Shown here: piece by piece, positions 12,061 through 21,769 of the stretch
Layout of the letters: every line of letters begins with the position of its first letter
How positions within the stretch are numbered: the first letter of the stretch is position 1
DNA from: Chrysomallon squamiferum
Lineage: Eukaryota; Mollusca; Gastropoda; Neomphalida; Peltospiridae
Reading direction: 5' to 3'
DNA length: 42,500 bases
NCBI GenBank assembly: GCA_012295275.1
Contig: CM022667.1
Location: 3,604,501-3,647,000, forward strand
Program-made: the position numbers and the translations under genes
Notes under the pieces: generated by a model
What the model saw: the letters and a program-made list of their open reading frames with translations, nothing else
Database searches by the model: none
Told to the model about the DNA's origin: nothing

Positions 12061-12730
12061 GCCATTTTTATTTTTATTAGTTTTTTTCTTTTTGTTTTTT
12101 TTTCTCTGTCTCTCTCTCTCTCTCTCAAATCAGGACTCTTTTAAACCTAAAGGTGTAGTAGTAGGTGTTTTTTTTGTTGTTGTTGTTCTTCTTCTTCTTC
12201 TTTTTTGGGGTAAAAAAAAAAGACAGGGGGGTGAGGCTTAGACTGAGGTTGTTACCCAGTTGTAATTAAGGTAGATCCAGGTGGAGTAGGTAAACATGTG
12301 TTTTTGTTGTGTCGTTTTGGAGAAAAGATGCGAGTTGATTGATCAGGGCTGGTGAGGAGTTAATTTTCTGAGCACAGCTTGCGTCCGTGTGGCTGTTTGT
12401 TCTTTTCTTTTGTTTTTGCTTTCAAGTCCCAGTTTTTATTTATTTTTATTCTATTTTTTTTTAATCTCTAGATCATCCAATTTCGTACAATTAATTTTAG
12501 AACTATCAGATTTTTTTTTTATTTTTTTTCTAAACTTTTAATTTATTTAGTTATTTTATTTATTTTTTTGATTGTTTTTGTTTTTGCAGGCTTGTATTCA
12601 TGATTTAGAACTTTTTTTTTTTTTTTTTTTTTTTTCAGGTATATTTTTTTTTTAAATGTGATTCTAGAGATAATAAAGAGATTTTTTTGTTTAAATAAAT
12701 TTTTGTGAAAATGTTGTAACAGTCAGTTTA
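12060..12730 (+). other. T-rich intron end before the acceptor
   Basis: Pyrimidine-rich and T-homopolymer sequence (T run at about 12611-12635 followed by TTTCAG) with a less repetitive patch at 12220-12420. The TTTCAG at about 12634-12638 could be an alternative acceptor, but an open frame does not continue from it. Confidence 0.5.
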
Positions 12731-12742
12731 TGTGTGTTTCAG
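12731..12742 (+). other. 3' splice site (acceptor) of the ZFHX exon
   Basis: TGTGTGTTTCAG ends at 12742, immediately before ATGGTCTCAG. It is a conventional YAG acceptor with a modest pyrimidine tract; T-rich sequence extends further upstream, and a TGTAAC branch-point-like sequence lies about 25 bases upstream. It marks the switch from AT-rich intron to GC-richer exon. It implies at least one further 5' exon, not identified in this window. Confidence 0.7.
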
Positions 12743-12766
12743 ATGGTCTCAGCCTATTGCCAGTAG
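12743..12766 (+). other. Upstream ORF 1 (7 codons)
   Basis: ATG at 12743, immediately after the splice acceptor, opens seven codons (MVSAYCQ) and ends in TAG, 33 bases before the main start. It is in frame with the main ORF but separated by the stop. Confidence 0.4.
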
Positions 12767-12799
12767 CATGGAGATAATAATGAACGCGGATTTCATACG
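12743..12799 (+). other. 5' untranslated part of the large exon, with upstream ATGs
   Basis: These 57 bases lie between the inferred 3' splice site and the chosen start codon. They hold two short upstream frames. One is a seven-codon frame starting with the ATG at 12743 and ending at the TAG 12764-12766, in the same frame as the main ORF. The other starts at 12768 and overlaps the main start. The transcript's true 5' end and any earlier exon are not visible, so translation from an upstream exon in another frame cannot be excluded. Confidence 0.6.
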
Positions 12800-12818
12800 A
12801 TGGACACATCGTCCCTGA
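12768..12818 (+). other. Upstream ORF 2 overlapping the main start
   Basis: ATG at 12768 opens 16 codons in a different frame and ends at TGA 12816-12818, just past the main ATG at 12800. Overlapping upstream frames of this kind typically lower initiation at the main start. Whether it is used is unknown. Confidence 0.4.
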
Positions 12819-13662
12819 ACTCTGACAGGGCTGGGGACGACCTCAGCAGCTGCCAGAGTACCCTGGTAACAACGGCAACTGCGCCGTCGTCGTCGTCTAT
12901 GGGAGAGCGGCAACCGCTATCGGTCGACAAGCTAGTTACCTCACCGCTCAAAGCGATCGGCGCCAACATGGTCGTCTCCAAGAGCGACGATGCCGATCGG
13001 AACTTTTACAACTACACCACCTCGGCCACTGTTCTCTCGGAAAAAGGATTAAAAATTCTGGAAAATTCCGTGACGCAGCGCAGTGGCGGCGTCGTCACCG
13101 CTGCTGCTAACTGCGTCACTGCGTCAGACGGAGACGTGTGCGATGATGAGGGTCTGTCGGACAAGGACGACGATGACCCCGTCGAGTGTGGCGACTGTGA
13201 CATGGTGTTCCCGACGTTGCGGCAGTACATGGACCACCCGTGTTCCCAGACGAATTCCCGGACGAATGCCGCGGAGTCGGCCGACGATGGCGAGCTGAGC
13301 GAAGGGGAGAGCTTCGACGGCAAGATCGTCTACAACCCCGACGGCTCCGCGTACATCATCGACTGCAACAACGATGACTGCGACCTCAACGACGACCTCA
13401 ACGTCCCGAAGCAAGAGGGGGCCATCGTCGTGGACAAGAAAGTCAGCGCGGCCGCCGTGACGTCCTTCCCGCAGATAGCCAGCGCGTTCTTCCTGTCCCG
13501 GAACCCGCAGTCCTTCCTCAACAGCTACTGCGTGTCCAACAGCAACCCCGGCAACATCTCGAAGCACGGTCTGAACGCCCCCATCATGCACAGCTACCGC
13601 GTCTACGACCTGCGGTCGGGGGGGAAGTGTTCGAAAGCCATGGAAAACCACACCACTACCTA

Positions 13663-13696
<34 letters not shown>

Positions 13697-15979
13697 TTTC
13701 TGTCCCGACGAAACCGATTCTAATGTGTTTCATTTGCAAACTTTCGTTCGGGTTCTCCAAGTCGTTCGTCGCCCACGCCAACGCCGAGCACACAATGACG
13801 TTGAGCAAGGAGGAGAAGGCGGTGATGTCGCAGCGAAATGCCTCGGCAATAATCCAGTGCGTGGGAAAGGAGAAACAGCCTCTCATGTCCTTCCTCGAAC
13901 CCATGGCAGTGAGTCCTGTGTCAAAGAACAGCAGCTGCAGCAGCAGTAGTAGTTGCAGTCCAGAAAGCAAAGGATTAGCTTACTACCAGTCTAAGTCTCC
14001 TTTCCTGGGCAAGGATTCTACCAGTGTTAGTTATGTGTACTCTAAACCAAAAATCTCTTTATCGCCAGCGATGGAGGTGAGTAACTCTTCTTCCAGTGCT
14101 GTCGGTAAGGAGGAGCATGGCGATGCAGGAGCAGCAAGTAAGGAGAGTGTTAAGGAGGAGATGAAAAACAGAGAAAGTGTTGATGATGATGCTAACTCGG
14201 CCAGTGACGCCGAATCTGAATCGTCACAGCCCGGTAAGAATGGTGCTGCCACGGGACTGCCGATGCTGGTTTCAGCATCACCAGCAGCAGCTTTCGTTTC
14301 AGCTTCGGCTTCAGCTTCAGCTTCAGCTGCAGCTGCGCTCTCCGAAAGCTTTGACTCTGAATCTAAGAGCACAGCCTCTACCTCCGTGTTGACGTCTCTG
14401 CCCCTGTCCCTGGGCAGCCCAGTGAACAGCTCCGCCCTGCACAGTCCCATGTACCCCGCCTTCCTTCGCGTGTGTGATGAACACCCTCAGGGAAGAGTGC
14501 ACGGCACCGAGTGCCCCAAGTGCGACATGATCCTCAGCTCCTCCCAGTCGCCGGGGCCACATGACGATGATGCACTCGCGCAACTCGTGCAAGACGCTGA
14601 AATGTCCCAAGTGCAACTGGCACTACAAGTACCAGGAAACCCTCGAAATCCACATGAAGGAGAAGCACCCCGAGAGCGACCAGCAGTGCATCTACTGCAT
14701 CGCCAACCAGCCGCACCCGCGCCTCGCCCGCGGCGAGACCTACTCGTGCGGCTACAAGCCGTACCGCTGCGAGGTCTGTGCAACTACTCCACCACCACCA
14801 AAGGCAACCTCAGCATTCACATGCAGTCGGACAAGCACATCAACAACATGCAGGAGCTGGCCAACGGCGGTCAGGAGGTGAAGCTCCCCAGGAGACGTAC
14901 AACAGCAACAACAACAACAACAACACCACCACAACAACGCCGGGCGCTGTGGTCCCCGAGGACGTGTACAAGAAGATGAAGCCGAAGCAGACGTGGCGCT
15001 GCGACGTCTGCAACTACGAGACGGCTGTGGCGAGGAACCTGAGGATCCACATGACGAGCGAGAAGCACACGCACAACATGATGGTGCTGCAGCAGAACAT
15101 GAAGCACATGCAGAGGGACATGCACCTGCAGATCAACCAGCTGATGATGCTGGGGCAGCAGGACCCTGTCCTCTTCGGCCTCCCCTCGCAGATGACGGGC
15201 GCTGGCTTGTTTCCTTACGACCAGCAGATCCTGGCGTCAGGGGATCCCCGGGGCTGGGGCTGGGGCAGGGTTCGAGCTTCCCGTCAACCTGACGACGGAG
15301 AATGGGATGTCGGGGTCGGCCACTCCGGTGTCGACCGACTCGCCGCGACTCTTCCACTGCTGCGTGTGCAACGCGTACCTCACCGACTCCCTCGACGCGC
15401 TGCACCAGCACCTGCAGCACGACCGCACCAAGCAGCGCGAGAGCGAGCACGTCGCCGTGGCGAGCGGCGCCTACCTCTGCAACCTCTGCACCTACAAAAC
15501 CAACCTGAAGGCCAACTTCCAGCTGCACTGCAAGACGGACAAACATCTACAACGGGTGCAGCTCGTCAACCACATCAAGGAAGGTGGCAGCAGCAACGAG
15601 TGGAGACTGAAATACCTCAACGTCAGCAATCCCGTGCAGGTCCGGTGCAACGCCTGCGACTACTACACCAACAGTATTCACAAGCTGCAGATGCACACTG
15701 GAAGCCTGCAGCACGAGAGCAGTGCTCAGCTGTTTATGCACCTGCAGATTGAGGAGGACAAGCTGGCCTGTGACAGCAAGTATTACCACTGTGCACTGTG
15801 CCAGCATTCCAGCAAGAGCAAGCTGGGGCTCATCCAGCATGCCAGGAGTGTGGGACACATTCAGAAAGAAAACAACGTCGCCTCGCAGAAAAACGAGCTG
15901 GACAAACCCAGCCTGGACATCGGATCCATTTTCATGGTGAAGCCTCTGAAAGATGGAGAAGTCGTTAATTTTGAAGACG
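12800..15979 (+). CDS. ZFHX3/ZFHX4: ZFHX3/ZFHX4 (ATBF1, zfh2)-type zinc-finger homeobox protein, large 5' coding exon
   Basis: Family role (known): very large nuclear transcription factors with many C2H2 fingers and several homeodomains, controlling neuronal and muscle differentiation. Seen here: about 1060 codons of the N-terminal half. In order: a degenerate C2HC finger (13187-13243); the family motif [12 protein letters not shown] (about residue 176); [14 protein letters not shown] and [10 protein letters not shown]; a finger at 13726-13791 within [33 protein letters not shown]; a Ser/Ala-rich acidic linker; then fingers at 14512-14575, 14603-14668, 14768-14838, 15000-15068, 15361-15420 (degenerate), 15478-15546, 15646-15714 and 15790-15858. 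The blocks [46 protein letters not shown] and [14 protein letters not shown] are diagnostic of the family. The start at 12800 has A at -3 and G at +4, and an in-frame TAG at 12764 precludes an earlier one. Five indels break the frame (listed separately). Homeodomains are missing and expected downstream. ZFHX3 versus ZFHX4 cannot be told apart; an invertebrate would probably have a single pro-orthologue. Confidence 0.95.
13618..13624 (+). other. Frame break 1 in the ZFHX exon (G7 run)
   Basis: The conserved protein reads in the frame of 12800 up to [13 protein letters not shown], then in the frame one base earlier from about 13627 onward, giving [17 protein letters not shown]. This fits loss of one base between about 13616 and 13700. 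The run of seven G at 13618-13624 is the most likely place; the (CTG)10 tract just downstream is less likely because it changes in threes. Confidence 0.8.
13664..13693 (+). repeat. Coding (CTG)10 tract, poly-alanine in the likely true frame
   Basis: Ten uninterrupted CTG units. In the frame that continues into the conserved [13 protein letters not shown] block they encode a nine-alanine run. In the upstream frame they would encode leucine. Poly-alanine is the better fit if frame break 1 lies at the G7 run upstream. Such tracts are usually length-polymorphic. Confidence 0.75.
14553..14556 (+). other. Frame break 2 in the ZFHX exon (inside a zinc finger)
   Basis: [16 protein letters not shown] reads in one frame and [19 protein letters not shown] in the next (+1). 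The family has a continuous finger here, ending SLGGHMTMMH. Two missing G at the GGGG of 14553-14556 would restore the usual C-x2-C-x12-H spacing; one extra base would also restore frame but shorten the finger by a residue. Confidence 0.85.
14775..14781 (+). other. Frame break 3 in the ZFHX exon (extra TG)
   Basis: [10 protein letters not shown] reads in one frame and [14 protein letters not shown] in another. Removing one TG from TCTGTGCAAC gives the family sequence CEVCNYS exactly, so a two-base tandem duplication is the simplest explanation. A single missing base would instead add a residue between Cys and Asn, which the family lacks. Confidence 0.85.
14886..14889 (+). other. Frame break 4 in the ZFHX exon (C4 run)
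   Basis: [12 protein letters not shown] reads in one frame; [12 protein letters not shown] and later [20 protein letters not shown] read in the frame one base earlier. One extra C in the CCCC run would join them as KLPQETY. A single-base deletion here is the simplest cause. Confidence 0.8.
14906..14942 (+). repeat. Coding AAC/ACC triplet tract (Asn then Thr run)
   Basis: A CAA/AAC-type triplet run encodes about six Asn followed by five Thr in the linker between two fingers, in the frame that continues to [10 protein letters not shown]. This is a low-complexity spacer, as is common in ZFHX linkers. Confidence 0.7.
15240..15243 (+). other. Frame break 5 in the ZFHX exon (G4 run)
   Basis: [12 protein letters not shown] is in one frame and [19 protein letters not shown] in the next (+1). 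Removing one G from the GGGG at 15240-15243 joins them. The downstream frame has a TGA at 15193, so the switch must lie between there and about 15300. Confidence 0.8.
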
Positions 15980-15985
15980 GTAAGT
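15980..15985 (+). other. 5' splice site (donor) of the ZFHX exon
   Basis: GAAGACG is followed by GTAAGTGACT, a strong donor. The exon reads in frame through VVNFEDG and the intron interrupts the codon after its first base (phase 1). Composition drops at once to AT-rich intron, and the frame stops a few bases later at the TGA of GTAAGTGA. The position fits the end of the conserved block that follows the last finger of the N-terminal array. Confidence 0.9.
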
Positions 15986-16279
15986 GACTCACTTATTTAT
16001 TTTTTACTTTTATTGTTTATTTACACTTCCTTGTGTCTTATTTTTATATTTTTTTTATATTAGGATATTTGTAATGTTCGTTTATTTATTAATCATTTTT
16101 ATCATCATTGTCATCATCATTATTGTTCCTGGAGTATCATGGTTTGATTTAGCAGAAAGAACAACAGACTGATTTGGTGAATTTTGTTGCAAGATGAATC
16201 TATTTATAACATTTATAAACACATAGATTATTGGTAGACACAAGTAAAGCATCAATTTGTAAAATTCTGTCACCTGCAA

Positions 16280-16965
16280 TACAGCCATAGAAATAAACTA
16301 CAGTGAGATGGAACTGGGGTAAGGGTGACACAAATAAACTATACTGAGATGGAACTGGGGTAAGGGTGACACAAACTACAGTGAGATGGAACTGGGGTAG
16401 GGGTGACACAAACTATAGTGAGATGGAACTGGGGTAGGGGTGACTGAAATAAACTACAGTGAGATGGAACTGGGGTAGGGGTGACACAAACTACAGTGAG
16501 ATGGAACTGGGGTAGGGGTGACTGAAACTAAAGATGGAACTGGGGTACTGACAGTGAGATGGAACTGGGATAGGGGTGACACAAACTATAGTGAGATGGA
16601 ACTGGGGTAGAGGTGACAGAAATAAACTATAGGGGTGACACAAATACATAGTGAGATGGGACTGGGGTAGAGATGACACAAACTATAGTGAGATGTAACT
16701 GGGGTAGGGGGTGACACAAATACATAGTGAGATGGAACTGGGGTAGGGTGACACAAATACATAGTGAGATGGAACTGGGGTAGAGGTGACAGAAATAAAC
16801 TACAGTGAGATGGATCTGGGGTAGGGATGACACAAACTATAGTGAGATGTAACTGGGGTAGGGGTGACACAAATACATAGTGAGATGGAACTGGGGTAGG
16901 GTGTGACACAAATACATAGTGAGATGGAACTGGGGTAGGGGGTGACACATACATAGTGAGAAGGG
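16280..16965. repeat. G-rich minisatellite, 37-41 bp units, about 17 copies
   Basis: Unit AGTGAGATGGAACTGGGGTA followed by GGGGTGACACAAACTAT. Copies begin near 16304, 16345, 16383, 16420, 16462, 16499, 16557, 16594 and on to 16921. Length differs by insertions such as AAATAA. Several minus-strand open frames (PLPQFHLT repeats) are translations of this array, not genes. Confidence 0.95.
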
Positions 16966-16969
16966 ATTG

Positions 16970-17831
16970 TGGGTGGAGATGTGGTGTTGATCCGAGGTTA
17001 GCCAGGAAAATGTGTCGTTAGTCGGGGACAAAGAACTTCATCAAAACAGGTCACATGAAAGGTGCACTCACAGGTAACCTCAACCCAGGTAATTGTGTCA
17101 CACCTCCCCCCCCACACCTGCAACATCCCCCCCTAGGAACTGCATTCTTTCGCTGACAGTATCGTACTTGTTATTAAAATCTTAGTAGTTTATATTTTGT
17201 GACTGTTTATAGTTGACTGAGGTTTTTGCCCTGAAGCTGATCATTTTTTTTTTTTTTTTTTAAATTATTATTGTTCTGATTCTGCTTTGATTTATTAGGA
17301 TTTATTTGGATTTATTTGGTGTATCTGTACTTATGTGTGTATGTGTGTATGTGTATGTGTATGTATGTGTGTATGTTACAAGTATATTTATCTGTTTGTG
17401 TGGTTATTAATATATTGCTATGTCTATTTCTGTCTTTGTGTGTATGAGTGTGTGTGTGTGTGTGTGTGTGTGTTTGTGAGTGTTTAAAGGTTTTTAAAAG
17501 AAAAAACCCTAAGGTATTGAAATTTATTATCAAACTATAATTTACAGTGAATAATAATAATATGTATAATGCCTTCAATAAGCATATTATAACCTGTTGT
17601 TTTTTTTTTTTTTAAAACAGGCTCTTTAAATTTTTAAGACCAAGCAAATACAAAAGTGTTTTTTTTTTTTTTTTCTTCTTCTTCTTCATATCATTTAACT
17701 GAATTTTAATTTATTTTATGCAGCCTGGTGATTTTAAAGGAACTCCAATACATTTGAATGAAATGTTTTTCATGTCAGTTAACAGTTTATATTTTTATTA
17801 TGTTTTCTTTGTAACTGGCACGGTGTTTCAG

Positions 17832-17868
<37 letters not shown>

Positions 17869-17900
17869 CTGCTGTGAAAATACAAACATTTCCAGTACAC
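16970..17900. other. AT-rich intron with GT and homopolymer runs
   Basis: 16970-17160 is moderately complex with C-rich runs. A GT-rich tract covers 17330-17478, T runs lie near 17600 and 17660, and an A run lies at about 17833-17865. No gene seen. Confidence 0.5.
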
Positions 17901-17914
17901 TTAGACTATGAAAC

Positions 17915-18200
17915 AGGTCCATAAAATATCTCTGTATCTATGCCTATGAAATTCATTATTATAGGCAGGTGCATAAAAATATATCTCATTCACCAGGCCT
18001 ATGAAATTCATTACAAGGGCATTTGGAAATTCTCAGTCATAAGATCTAAGTACAGAGGCCTGTAATATCTAAGTAAGTAATTCTGTAATGTAGACCTACA
18101 AAATCTCAATAGTTAGACCTATAAATCTGAGTACACAGGCCTTATTTTTTATTTTATATATATAATCTCATTATACAGGCCTGTAATAATGTCTGTGAAC
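17915..18200. repeat. Degenerate tandem repeat around CAGGCCTGTAATATCT
   Basis: Diverged 30-45 base copies with ACAGGCCTRTAAAATCTCAGTA-like cores near 17945, 17993, 18055, 18105, 18137 and 18175. Confidence 0.6.
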
Positions 18201-19685
18201 AGGCTTTATTAGAGTCAGTGGTTATAGTTAGCATGCTGATGTTTGGAGTGGTCAAACAGTTGTGGATTGAAAATACCTATGACGAATAATAACAAGATTA
18301 ATTACTGTGACAGCTGCACAGAGCTGAATTTTGTTGTTTTTGTTTAAATTGTTAATTAATTACAATACGGATTTTATCAGTCACAAATCACAGAGCTAGA
18401 ATGAGAGGGCAATAATCTGTTCAGGTTTTTTTCGGTGTTTTTTTTTTTTCTATTATTGCTAGTAGTTGTATATCCACAGTAATTTGTTCTTACTGGGTTG
18501 CAGTCTGTTTTTAATTTTTTATTGCCTTTGGTACTCTACTTGTAGTCATAGTTGTTGTAGTAGTAGTAGTAGTGGTGGTGGTGGTGGTGGTTGCAGTAAT
18601 TGCAGTTATATGGTAACAAGTAAGTCCAGAAGTTGTATTGTGGTGGTGGTTGTAGTAGTAGTATTAATTAATGATAGTAGAAATAGCATACAAACACATT
18701 CTCACACATACATATGTATGCATGTACATGTATATATTTATATATATAATGGAAGACAGAGTAATTATATTTATTTTATTTTTTTAACTTTCACCTTGTG
18801 ATTTTATGCATTATGTAATATAAGTCGACTAAGAAGAACTATTACATAATTATAAATTCCTGTTTGATCAGTTTTAAAATTTATGCTTGCAGTTTACTCT
18901 AAATAAATGCTGGTCACATGATAATAAAAACTAATAAAACTTTGCCAGTGTGATTTATAACAAAGAAAAGAAACAAAAACAGTTTTTTTTTTCTCTCTCC
19001 TTATTTGTATTTAAGTATCATTTAAAAAAGAGAAAAACAGAAGGAAAAAAATAAAAATTAAATAATAGACTGTTTTTAATCACTTTCTTACTGGATAGCA
19101 GTGAACTTTAATTTTTTATTTAAAAAGTTACAGATGAAAAAGTTTATAGAGGTAAAAAAAAAAAAAAAAAAAAAAATGCTAACATCCTTAAACATATAAT
19201 AAATGCGAGCATTTTAATAGGACTTCAGTTTGAAACTGTAGTGAGATGAGATTTGGGTGTGTCTCACACACCCTAATGAAAAGAGGGTGATTTTATAAAT
19301 GGTTTTTTAATAAAATCATCATGATAAAAAATTTTAAATATTTATTTCTGAGTTTAATGATCTATGCAGATTTATCTTAAGTCCAAAAAAAAAAAAAAAA
19401 AAATGGAGTTGGATGTATGTTTATATATATAACTGCAAGAAAAATAACAAGATTGTTAAAATTTTCCGTATTTGATAATTTAAAAAACATTTATGCCAAA
19501 GAAAAAGGGTTGGGCTTAATTTAGTGTGTAAAAATATTACAGAAATGTAATAAGAATATTTAAAAAAAAAATAAAAAATTTTAAATTTGAATTTGAAGAT
19601 CTAACTTAAACCAAAGAAAAGGAGTTGAACATTCATTCTTGTTGTTTACATAAGAGAAATATAATAACAGGATTTTAGAAAATGC
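18200..19685. other. AT-rich intron with triplet and A runs
   Basis: A (TAG)n/(TGG)n stretch near 18556-18590, A homopolymers near 19155-19176 and 19385-19403, and a long AT-rich remainder. No gene seen. Confidence 0.5.
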
Positions 19686-19689
19686 TCTC

Positions 19690-19953
19690 ACAGTGAAAAT
19701 TGGTACAGATGCAGATCTCATTGTTATTTCTCTGAATCACTGGTCTACAATTTCCTCGAGAGTTACTGGCAAGAAACAGCTTTAAATTTGAAACAATATT
19801 TGTTGATGGGAAACACGTGTTTGTAGGGGTATTAATTTCGGACATGGAGATATTTCATCCATTGTTCATTATTTAAAAGAATTAATTTGGCCTTGACCTT
19901 TCTGTGGGCTTGAGAATGCCAGCAGACATTTTGCAAGCAAATGAATGAAACAT

Positions 19954-19960
<7 letters not shown>
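19690..19960. other. Candidate conserved non-coding element
   Basis: About 270 non-repetitive bases with several homeodomain-type cores (ATTAATTT), an E-box CACGTG within AAACACGTGT and GGCCTTGACCTTTC, close to a nuclear receptor half-site. It stops at an A homopolymer. Inferred from composition and motifs only. Confidence 0.35.
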
Positions 19961-19987
<27 letters not shown>

Positions 19988-20039
19988 GTAATGAAACCAA
20001 CACGACAAAAGATTCAGTGAGGAACATTTTGCTGAGAGA

Positions 20040-20690
20040 GAGAACATTTTTTTTTTTTTATTTTTTTTAAATTACTAATTTTTGTGTTAAATATAAAAGA
20101 ATGAATTTAGGACTGATTAAAAAAAAAAAAAAAAAAGTAGTTAAATAAATTTCTTGTATGGAAAGATATATATCAATTTGACTGGTTGTGTTTAAGTGAT
20201 ATGATTTTTGGTCTTTGTTCTTTGTTGTTTGAACATTTCTTGTTTTCTTGAAGTAAGTGTGTATGTGTGTGCATCAGTGAGAGGCCATGTATGTGTGTGT
20301 GTGTGTGTAAGAGTGTGTTTGTGTACACATGTGTGTGTGTGATTTGTTTGTCAATGTGTGTATATCAATCTGAATTTTTTATTTAAGTTATTTTATTGGG
20401 TTTTTTTTATTATTTATTCATTCATATATTGTTATAATTTTAATGCTACATTTATTTTAATATTTTATTATATATATATATATATTTTGTTGTTGTTCAT
20501 TTATTCATTTATTTATAAAGACTTTTTTCCTTTTTTTTTGGTATCTTTGCAAGTGTATTTTCAGAACGTTATCCCTTATCAGTTCTTTATTCTTTTTTCT
20601 TTTCATTTCTTTTCCTTTTTTAATCACAACATAATAATCACAATTACAGTTTTTATTAATTATTTTATAATTAATCAATAATTCTTAGAT
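20040..20690. other. AT-rich intron, GT and T-rich tracts
   Basis: A and T runs at 20048-20130, a GT-rich block at 20255-20345, then T-rich low complexity. The 107-codon plus frame at 20358 is low-complexity F/Y/I. Confidence 0.5.
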
Positions 20691-20900
20691 AACTGTTGAG
20701 ATACTGGTTTATTCCTCGGCCAAAGCATCCAGTTCTGCCCTGATTGTATTTGATAAAATTAATTGCTTGTTTTAATTAGTGACATTTTATTCAATAACTC
20801 AGCCCTTAAGTAATGAAAATGATTGAATATAATTCTTAATTAATAACTCGAAAGAAAAGTCGATAACAAAAGGCCGAAGAAGAAATAGTTGTAATAACAC
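20690..20900. other. Candidate regulatory island rich in TAAT motifs
   Basis: Non-repetitive sequence with several homeodomain cores: AAAATTAATTGC, TTTTAATTAGTG and TTCTTAATTAATAACTC. No open frame. Confidence 0.3.
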
Positions 20901-21224
20901 AGATACGCATTTCATGGTGTGTTTATCAAAATTACACATTAATATTAATAATTTTTTTTTTAATATTTATAATATATATAATAAAAGATATCCCATGTGA
21001 TGTTTGCATCAGATTTCTTTTCTGTATATTATGCAAGAAATGAATATTCTATATATAGTAACTGCTACTGTTTAGAATGAAAATAAATTACCATTCCTCC
21101 ATGTAGGCTTGCTAAAAGAACATTTGCTGCTAATCAAAGAGTAACCCATGTAAAAGTCCAGCAGAATATTTCTTTTGTCATGTTAACAATATTTGACACT
21201 TAACATAACAATGTTATTTTAGAA

Positions 21225-21465
21225 TGTATTTTTGTATTGGTATATACCGATTTATATTTTATATTGGTATATACCGACATGTAATTTGCAATTGATACAT
21301 ACTGTCATGTATTTTGTACTGGTATATACTGACTGTCATGTAGTTTATTTTGTTACGGTACATACTGTCATGTATTTTAGTTTGGTACATACTGTCTTCC
21401 ATTTTGATTTGGTACATACTGTCATATATTTTAATTTGGTATATACCGCCTTGTACTTTGTTATG
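21225..21465. repeat. Minisatellite, about 31-36 bp units, about 8 copies
   Basis: Unit TTTGGTACATACTGTCATGT followed by ATTTTA, with GGTATATAC and GGTACATAC variants. It gives a repetitive open frame on each strand that I do not regard as coding. Confidence 0.9.
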
Positions 21466-21769
21466 GTGGTGTTGTTTTTTTGTGTGTGTTTTGTGTGGCT
21501 GTGTGTCTGTGTGTGGTTTTTTCAAATGAGGAACTTGAGAAATCATTTTGCTAAGACAACTCCACATTGTTCAGTTGAGTGGTTATTACATGTCTGCTCC
21601 TACTAAACTTACTAAAACTCAATGTGTGACATTTTGCAGATGAAAATCTTTTAACACTTGAGCTGGGGGTTTTTTTTTCTCTCTCTCTCTTTTCTTACAT
21701 CTTTGTTTATTTTATTTTATTCTATTTATTTTGGATAATTAAGGAGAAAGTTTAGGAATGGGGTTTTAT

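Larger units (their letters stand above)
1..12742 (+). other. Upstream non-coding sequence, 3' part intronic
   Basis: No convincing protein-coding exon was found on either strand. All open frames here are short and come from simple sequence (TC, CA, T-rich). The acceptor at 12742 shows that at least the 3' end is intron. No CpG-rich promoter-like interval with a clear first exon is visible, so the transcription start is probably outside the window. Confidence 0.7.

Noticed and set aside
13124-13651. 175-codon minus-strand frame opposite the ZFHX exon
   Set aside because: GC-rich codons on the coding strand leave the opposite strand open; the conserved family protein is on the + strand.
14553-14781. 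Programmed ribosomal frameshifting
   Set aside because: Five shifts in different directions within one exon, without slippery heptamers, in a family that uses a single frame; errors in the sequence are far simpler.
14778-15752. 324-codon plus-strand frame as a separate gene
   Set aside because: Its start and end are out-of-frame translations of ZFHX; only the middle (from about 14890 to 15240) is the real protein, because of the frame breaks.
12800-15979. Processed pseudogene explanation
   Set aside because: The exon is flanked by a proper acceptor and donor and long introns, has no poly-A tail, and the protein is well conserved apart from the indels. An unprocessed pseudogene is not fully excluded.
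16586-16954. 122-codon minus-strand frame of PLPQFHLT-like repeats
   Set aside because: Translation of the 37-41 base minisatellite; units differ in length and shift frame, so the repeats are not maintained as protein.
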